Shown here: in pieces, positions 59,368 through 64,000 of the stretch
Position numbering within the stretch: the first letter of the stretch is position 1
Layout: each line of letters opens with the position of its first letter
Assembly (NCBI GenBank): GCA_030429735.1
Contig: JAUIET010000004.1
Location: 372,001 to 436,000, forward strand
DNA from: Gammaproteobacteria bacterium
Lineage (GTDB): Bacteria > Pseudomonadota > Gammaproteobacteria > Pseudomonadales > JAUIET01
DNA length: 64,000 nucleotides
Direction of reading: 5' to 3'
The notes under the pieces: generated by a model
What the model was told of the DNA's origin: nothing
Database searches by the model: none
The model's input: only the letters and a program-made list of their open reading frames with translations
Translations under genes and position numbers: made by a program

Positions 59368-60309
59368 CTACTTACGAATTTTTTCTAGAAATTGAGTTAA
59401 CTCTTGATCCAGGTCGGCACGGATACTGATTGGCTCACCGGCCACACTCAAGCGCAATTCGCTCGCATGCAGGAACAAACGCCGCAAGCCTTTCTTTCTG
59501 GCTTCCTTATTTGACTGGTCTTGCGCGTATTTCACATCACCCGCTATTGGATGCCCCTTAAATGCGGCGTGCACCCTTATCTGGTGCGTTCTGCCAGTCA
59601 CCGGGCTGGCCTCAACCAGGCTGGTGTCGTCGAAGCTCTCAAGAAGCCGGAACAGCGTTGTGGCTGCCTTGCCGTCCTGACTCACTCTCACCATACGCTC
59701 GCCCGAGCTTAATTCGTTTTTGCGTAATGGGGCATCAACCCGCTTGAGCGTTTTTGGCCAGCGCCCGAACACCAGCGCGAGATAGGTTTTATTCATTGTT
59801 TTGGCCTGCAATTGCTGATGCAGGTCTACCAGCGTTTTTCGGTTTTTGGCGATCATCAAACAACCAGACGTATCACGGTCCAGCCGGTGAACCAGCTCCA
59901 TGCGCCGACACTCCGGTCGCAACAGTCGCAATGCTTCAATCAGGCCCAGAGAAATGCCACTGCCGCCGTGCACCGCCACCCCGGCGGGCTTGTTGATCAC
60001 CAGCAAATCGTCCGTTTCATACAACACCGAGGTCTGCAGGCTTCTTGCCAGCGAGTCACTGACGAACAGCGGCTGTTTTTGTTCGTGACCGACAGCGACT
60101 CGTACTGGAGGAATTCGAACACGGTCACCCGCCAGCAAGCGATAGGTTTGCTTTGCTCTTCGTTTGTTCACGCGCACCTCGCCGGAGCGCAACATTCGGT
60201 ATACACGCGACTTGGGTATGGATTTAAGCTCAGTGAAAAGAAAGTTGTCCAGTCGTTGGCCTGCTTGCGATTCATCTATGGTGACGTATCGCGCTTGTTT
60301 ATTTTCCAA
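59368..60309 (-). CDS. rluC: 23S rRNA pseudouridine synthase RluC
   Basis: Makes pseudouridines in 23S rRNA. 313 residues: an N-terminal S4 RNA-binding domain (QRLDNFLFTELKSIPKSRVY, VRVNKRRAKQTYRL) and a RluA-type catalytic domain with the active-site Asp in LVHRLDRDTSGCLMIAKN, plus VTGRTHQIRVHAAFKGHPI. It diverges from rne, the same arrangement as in E. coli and Pseudomonas. Confidence 0.94.
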   Translation of the reverse strand: MENKQARYVTIDESQAGQRLDNFLFTELKSIPKSRVYRMLRSGEVRVNKRRAKQTYRLLAGDRVRIPPVRVAVGHEQKQPLFVSDSLARSLQTSVLYETDDLLVINKPAGVAVHGGSGISLGLIEALRLLRPECRRMELVHRLDRDTSGCLMIAKNRKTLVDLHQQLQAKTMNKTYLALVFGRWPKTLKRVDAPLRKNELSSGERMVRVSQDGKAATTLFRLLESFDDTSLVEASPVTGRTHQIRVHAAFKGHPIAGDVKYAQDQSNKEARKKGLRRLFLHASELRLSVAGEPISIRADLDQELTQFLEKIRK

Positions 60310-60424
60310 TCAGCTGCTCACTTTCGATTCGTTTCACGGTTGCGCCCACGCTGGCCGCGCTAAAAAGGGCGCTGCATACTGCCCCAACACGCCAAAATTA
60401 CCAGCAACGTGGCCACAGCTGCGA

Positions 60425-60453
60425 TTGAGGGGCATCTCGTTAACTGCTATAGT
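60425..60453 (+). promoter_or_regulatory. Candidate promoter ahead of rne
   Basis: TTGAGG (60425-60430) and TATAGT (60448-60453) with a 17-base spacer, facing rne. It would give a leader of about 560 bases. Long leaders are known for rne, whose mRNA is controlled by its own product. Confidence 0.45.
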
Positions 60454-60551
60454 GCAGATTAGACCCATGAGGTATAGACCTATTATCTCTCGAAGGGTTG
60501 AAAGAAGCGAGCAAGACTCGCAAGGCGCCGAGACAACAGCGGCAGATCATA

Positions 60552-60710
60552 ATGAGCCTTGCGACAATCACGCCGCTATTTGTAACCGCCGACCAGCCTG
60601 TGCCCGCCCTTAACGAAGATCTTTTGGGGCGCGATAAGAGTGAAAGCCACTCACGCACAAGCCGGGGCAGTAGTGATGAGACTCACGACAAACGATTAAA
60701 CGTATATTAG
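60552..60710 (+). CDS. Possible small ORF in the rne leader
   Basis: ATG 60552 to TAG 60710 encodes 52 residues: MSLATITPLFVTADQPVPAL at the start, then a hydrophilic Ser/Arg/Asp-rich tail. An in-frame TTG lies at 60498. There is no clear ribosome site and no family that I recognise, so it may not be translated. It lies between the candidate promoter at 60425 and rne in the 711-base rluC-rne gap (60310-61020). Confidence 0.2.
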   Translation: MSLATITPLFVTADQPVPALNEDLLGRDKSESHSRTSRGSSDETHDKRLNVY

Positions 60711-60830
60711 CCCGCGAGCATGCACGCAATGAACCTGCCTATAAAATGACTGGCAGGCGCTGCTCCAGGCCCACCAGAAAGCTTATCAGTTTTATTAAGA
60801 ACATACTGTAAGCCTCTGAAACAAAAGAAC

Positions 60831-60901
60831 TATCTTGTAACAATTACAAGATAGAGTATATGAACTGCAAGCAGCAAGTACTGAGAAGGTACAAGTTGCT
60901 T
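60831..60901 (+). promoter_or_regulatory. Hairpins in the rne 5' leader
   Basis: TATCTTGTAA (60831-60840) is followed after three bases by its exact reverse complement TTACAAGATA (60844-60853). A second imperfect stem joins AAGCAGCAAGTAC (60869-60881) with GTACAAGTTGCTT (60889-60901). They lie 120-190 bases before the rne ATG. In E. coli, hairpins in the rne leader let RNase E bind and degrade its own mRNA; a similar role here is inferred from position only. Confidence 0.5.
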
Positions 60902-61020
60902 CAATGGTGGTGAACGGTACCTGTGGTATCGCTCAATCACTGTTCGGTTTCAGTCTTTGCATTCAGTCTCACCCTGCTTCCCACCGCTGATGTTGGCCCA
61001 CACATCATGGAAGCAAACCT

Positions 61021-63759
61021 ATGAAACGCATGTTAATAAACGCAACCCAACCTGAAGAGTTGCGTGTTGCAATGGTCGACGGTCAAAAATTGTTCGACCT
61101 GGATATTGAAAACCGCACCAGGGTTCAAAAGAAATCCAACATCTACAAAGGCAAAATTACCCGCGTAGAACCCAGTCTGGAGGCTGCGTTTGTTGATTTC
61201 GGCGCAGAAAAGCACGGTTTCCTTCCCCTCAAGGAAATTTCCAAGGAGTATTTTTATCGCAAACCGTCCGATGTTGAAGGCCGCTTTACGATAAAGGATG
61301 TCGTCAAAGAGGGCACCGAAGTCATTGTTCAAGTCGATAAAGAAGAGCGCGGCAACAAGGGCGCGGCGCTCACCACCTTTATCAGCCTGGCTGGCAGATA
61401 CATGGTTTTAATGCCGAACAACCCTCGTGCTGGCGGCATTTCCCGTCGTGTTGAAGGCGATGAACGCTCTGAATTGAAATCGGTGCTCGATGCGCTGGAT
61501 ACACCCAAAGGTATGGGCGTGATCGTGCGAACCGCAGGCGTTGGTCGTAATACTGACGAATTAAAGTGGGATCAGGACTACCTGTGCGCCGTATGGGAGG
61601 CAATAACCGAAGTTGCTGAACAACGCGCAGCCCCCTTCCTGATCTATCCGGAAGGCAATGTCATTATCCGTGCCATACGAGATTACCTTCGCCCGGACAT
61701 AGGTGAAATTCTGATCGACTCTCAAGATGCCTTTGACGAAGCCACTGAGTTTGTCAGTCAAATCATGCCGCACAATGAGTCCAAGCTGAAGCTGTATCAA
61801 GACAGCGTACCGCTATTTAACCGCTATCAGATCGAGAGCCAGATTCAGTCTGCGTATGAGCGCGAAGTGAGCCTGCCTTCTGGCGGATCCATTGTCATCG
61901 ACCCAACCGAAGCTATGGTCGCCATTGACATCAACTCAGCCAGAGCAACCAAAGGCAAAAACATCGAAGATACGGCCACGCGCACTAATTTAGAGGCCGC
62001 TGACGAAATTGGCCGCCAACTCCGTCTGCGTGATATCGGTGGCCTGGTGGTTATCGACTTCATCGACATGAACGAGAACCGCAATCAACGCGCTGTTGAA
62101 AATCGCATGCGTGAGGCGCTGGAGATGGACCGTGCCCGTGTTCAAGTTGGAAAAATCTCCCGTTTTGGGTTACTGGAAATGTCGCGCCAACGCTTGCGCC
62201 CTTCTCTTGGCGAGACCAGCTCAATTGTTTGCCCACGCTGCAAGGGTCAGGGCCACATTCTCGACACCAAATCAACGGCGCTCACCGCGCTTCGGGTTAT
62301 AGAGGAAGAGGCTTTAAAGGAACGCAGCGCAGAGATCAGAGCGATTGTGCCAGTGGAAGTTGCCACGTATCTTCTCAACGAAAAACGCCAAGCCATTCTG
62401 GATATCGAAAAGCGCAATGGCCTACACGTTCTGGTTGTGCCAAATCTGAATCTGGAGACCCCTCATTTCGACGTTCAAAGATTGCGTGACGATCAACAGC
62501 AAGTGCATGACATTCCCAGCTATGACCTTGAAACAGACACATCAGTGCTCGATGAAACCGAAGCCGACCTGCAAACTGTGCTGGCGGTTCAGGAAGAGCC
62601 GGCGCTGAAGCGAGTCAGTGTGGCACCCCAGGAACCCGCTCCCAAGCGCAGCGAACCCGTTGCCGCGGCGGCAGCGCCAATAGCGCCAGCACCGGCTCCT
62701 GTTCCAGCTGCACAGTCCCAGAGCGAGGGGCTGATCACACGCATGTGGAATGCAATGTTCGGTAGCGCTCCTGTTGTAGCTACCCCTCCAGCTGCGCCGG
62801 CCACAGCCGCACCTGCAACTGAGAGCAGAGAAAAAGCCGAATCAGCCAATAAGCGTCGCAGCAACAAACGTGGCGGCAACCGCAAACCACGTCAGCCATC
62901 GCGTTCACGCCAGGAAGGTGCAGAAGCGCCAGCGCAAGAAAATAACGCAGCGGAAGCCAGCCAAGCGGAAGGCAATCGCCGTGGCGGGCAACGGCGTAGA
63001 AATGGTAACGGCCAACGCCAGGATAAAGCAGCTCACCAGCGCGACGATGCGCAGACTGCTGAACAAAGCAACGACAGCGAGCGACCCAAGCGTCGACCCA
63101 GCAATAGCAAGCCCAAGGCCGCTAGCCCGAAGAAGCGCCAGAACCGTCGCGAGCGCCCGATTGATGCGCTGCTGGCTGCCAACTCTGACGTGACATCGGA
63201 GTCGGTAAGCACGGACGAAGATGCAGCTGCCGTGGAATCGGTTGATTTGCCGACGCAACCTAATGATGGCGTTGCACAAGAAACAAATGGCTCAAGCATC
63301 GAGATGGCGACCGTTGGCGATACCAATGCGCAACCCTTGATTGATACGCCGGCTGCGGAGCCGTTGGCGGATACGATGGACATTGCCGAAACAAGCGAGT
63401 TGTCGAGCGAAGCGAAAGAACCTGCAGAAGTGTCTGCTGAGTCGCCGGTTGCGACGACTGCATCTGTCGCTGAACAAGCAGCTGCTGAGGTGCAAGACAC
63501 CCCGCCAGTGCGCAGCAATGGTGCTGCCGCTGCGTCTGCCGCCATCGATTTTGCAGCACTTGGCCGCGCCGGTAACGACCCGCGCGATAATCCACAGCCG
63601 CGCGCCGATTTTCAGATTAGAAGCCGCACCATAGAGCTTATTGACCTGCAGGCACCACCGCTGCAAGCGGAATCACTTGGCGAGGACGAAATAATAGCGA
63701 TGCGCGCTATAAATGATCCCAGACAGCGACCCAGCGACCAGCCAAACGCGGAATCGTAA
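61021..63759 (+). CDS. rne: Ribonuclease E
   Basis: Essential endoribonuclease and scaffold of the RNA degradosome. The 912 residues have the conserved catalytic half: an S1 domain ([20 protein letters not shown]), the DNase I-like domain with catalytic Asp residues in [12 protein letters not shown] and [13 protein letters not shown], and the Zn-link CPRCKGQGH. After about residue 520 the sequence is low complexity: a likely membrane-binding amphipathic helix [13 protein letters not shown] near 570, Arg-rich RNA-binding stretches ([25 protein letters not shown]) and an acidic Ala/Glu-rich tail. The half is shorter than in E. coli (1061). Start ATG 61021 after GGAAG. Confidence 0.97.
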   Translation: MKRMLINATQPEELRVAMVDGQKLFDLDIENRTRVQKKSNIYKGKITRVEPSLEAAFVDFGAEKHGFLPLKEISKEYFYRKPSDVEGRFTIKDVVKEGTEVIVQVDKEERGNKGAALTTFISLAGRYMVLMPNNPRAGGISRRVEGDERSELKSVLDALDTPKGMGVIVRTAGVGRNTDELKWDQDYLCAVWEAITEVAEQRAAPFLIYPEGNVIIRAIRDYLRPDIGEILIDSQDAFDEATEFVSQIMPHNESKLKLYQDSVPLFNRYQIESQIQSAYEREVSLPSGGSIVIDPTEAMVAIDINSARATKGKNIEDTATRTNLEAADEIGRQLRLRDIGGLVVIDFIDMNENRNQRAVENRMREALEMDRARVQVGKISRFGLLEMSRQRLRPSLGETSSIVCPRCKGQGHILDTKSTALTALRVIEEEALKERSAEIRAIVPVEVATYLLNEKRQAILDIEKRNGLHVLVVPNLNLETPHFDVQRLRDDQQQVHDIPSYDLETDTSVLDETEADLQTVLAVQEEPALKRVSVAPQEPAPKRSEPVAAAAAPIAPAPAPVPAAQSQSEGLITRMWNAMFGSAPVVATPPAAPATAAPATESREKAESANKRRSNKRGGNRKPRQPSRSRQEGAEAPAQENNAAEASQAEGNRRGGQRRRNGNGQRQDKAAHQRDDAQTAEQSNDSERPKRRPSNSKPKAASPKKRQNRRERPIDALLAANSDVTSESVSTDEDAAAVESVDLPTQPNDGVAQETNGSSIEMATVGDTNAQPLIDTPAAEPLADTMDIAETSELSSEAKEPAEVSAESPVATTASVAEQAAAEVQDTPPVRSNGAAAASAAIDFAALGRAGNDPRDNPQPRADFQIRSRTIELIDLQAPPLQAESLGEDEIIAMRAINDPRQRPSDQPNAES

Positions 63760-63795
63760 GCGGTAAATCTGCCACGGATTAATTGTCATGGGTTC

Positions 63796-63823
63796 TTGTC
63801 AGGCGCAACAATACGGATATAAT
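63796..63823 (+). promoter_or_regulatory. Promoter of tRNA-Ser
   Basis: TTGTCA (63796-63801) and a perfect TATAAT (63818-63823) with a 16-base spacer, ending 14 bases before the mature tRNA. A GC-rich GCGCCTCC discriminator follows, common at stringently controlled stable-RNA promoters. Confidence 0.7.
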
Positions 63824-63837
63824 TGCGCCTCCTTTGC

Positions 63838-63927
63838 GGAGGGGTGGCAGAGCGGTTGAATGCACTGGTCTTGAAAACCAGCGAAGGTGAAAGCCTTCCG
63901 AGAGTTCGAATCTCTCCTCCTCCGCCA
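63838..63927 (+). tRNA. tRNA-Ser (anticodon UGA)
   Basis: 90 bases beginning GGAGGGGTGGCAGAGCGG and ending CTCCTCCGCCA. Acceptor stem GGAGGGG pairs with CTCCTCC (one G-U), the anticodon arm is CTGGT-CTTGAAA-ACCAG (anticodon TGA), the variable arm is long (GCGAAGGTGAAAGCCTTCC), and the T arm is GAGAGTTCGAATCTCTC. CCA is encoded. It reads UCN serine codons. Confidence 0.97.
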
Positions 63928-64000
63928 ACTTATTTCCACCCCTGTTTTCAGGGCTCTACCCCATTAACGGGGGATGGGCACTCATTAAACCCGATTGATC

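Overview
The window is chromosomal DNA of roughly even GC content from a gammaproteobacterium, most likely a marine Pseudomonadales/Cellvibrionales-type lineage. This rests on protein resemblance and gene order: NhaB, a ChpA-type sensor, the tig-clpP-clpX-lon-hupB-ppiD block, the yceD-rpmF-plsX-fabD-fabG-acpP-fabF-pabC-mltG-tmk-holB-pilZ block, and several small families (DUF2835, DUF2970, DUF6316, DUF1285) typical of such bacteria. No taxonomic marker such as rRNA is present, so the placement is an inference.

Layout. 1-10.7 kb: truncated chpA-like sensor, divergent nhaB, the dnaQ/rnhA/yafS cluster, mltD, and a run of small or poorly known genes (lipoprotein, DUF6316, secreted catalase-like heme protein, DUF2835, YciI-like, coiled-coil protein). 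10.7-18.6 kb: a two-subunit AddAB-like helicase-nuclease, a DAHP synthase and nfuA. 18.7-26.5 kb: metH, two very small membrane proteins, a siroheme nitrite/sulfite reductase with its DUF934 partner, and a monovalent cation:proton antiporter. 26.46-26.75 kb: a nested-palindrome mobile element. 26.75-31.05 kb: YceI lipoprotein, etfBA and the divergent etfD (ETF to ubiquinone electron transfer). 31.05-33.90 kb: a full-length group II intron inserted directly after the etfD stop codon. 33.9-38.4 kb: DUF1285, serA, a phosphopantetheinyl transferase and ppiD. 38.4-45.2 kb: HU and the ATP-dependent proteolysis/chaperone block (lon, clpX, clpP, tig), then tRNA-Leu(UAG). 45.3-48.3 kb: an unusual GH84 glycosidase plus ManA-like pair, a candidate small RNA and a 91-bp tandem repeat. 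48.3-60.3 kb: a long minus-strand block for replication (holB, tmk), cell wall (mltG), folate (pabC), fatty acid and phospholipid synthesis (fabF, acpP, fabG, fabD, plsX), ribosome (rpmF, rluC), an S49 peptidase and a HAD phosphatase. 60.3-63.9 kb: a long rne leader, rne (RNase E) and tRNA-Ser(UGA).

Most of the window is conserved housekeeping DNA. The accessory signals are the group II intron, whose 5' boundary is fixed by a 6-bp exon/intron pairing (IBS1/EBS1) visible in the sequence; the three-way-junction palindromic element; the tandem repeat whose hairpins each present AGGA in the loop; and the GH84/ManA-like pair. Both mobile elements sit at the junction of convergent genes, touching stop codons without breaking either gene. 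I found no CRISPR array, prophage, toxin-antitoxin pair or recognisable defence island.
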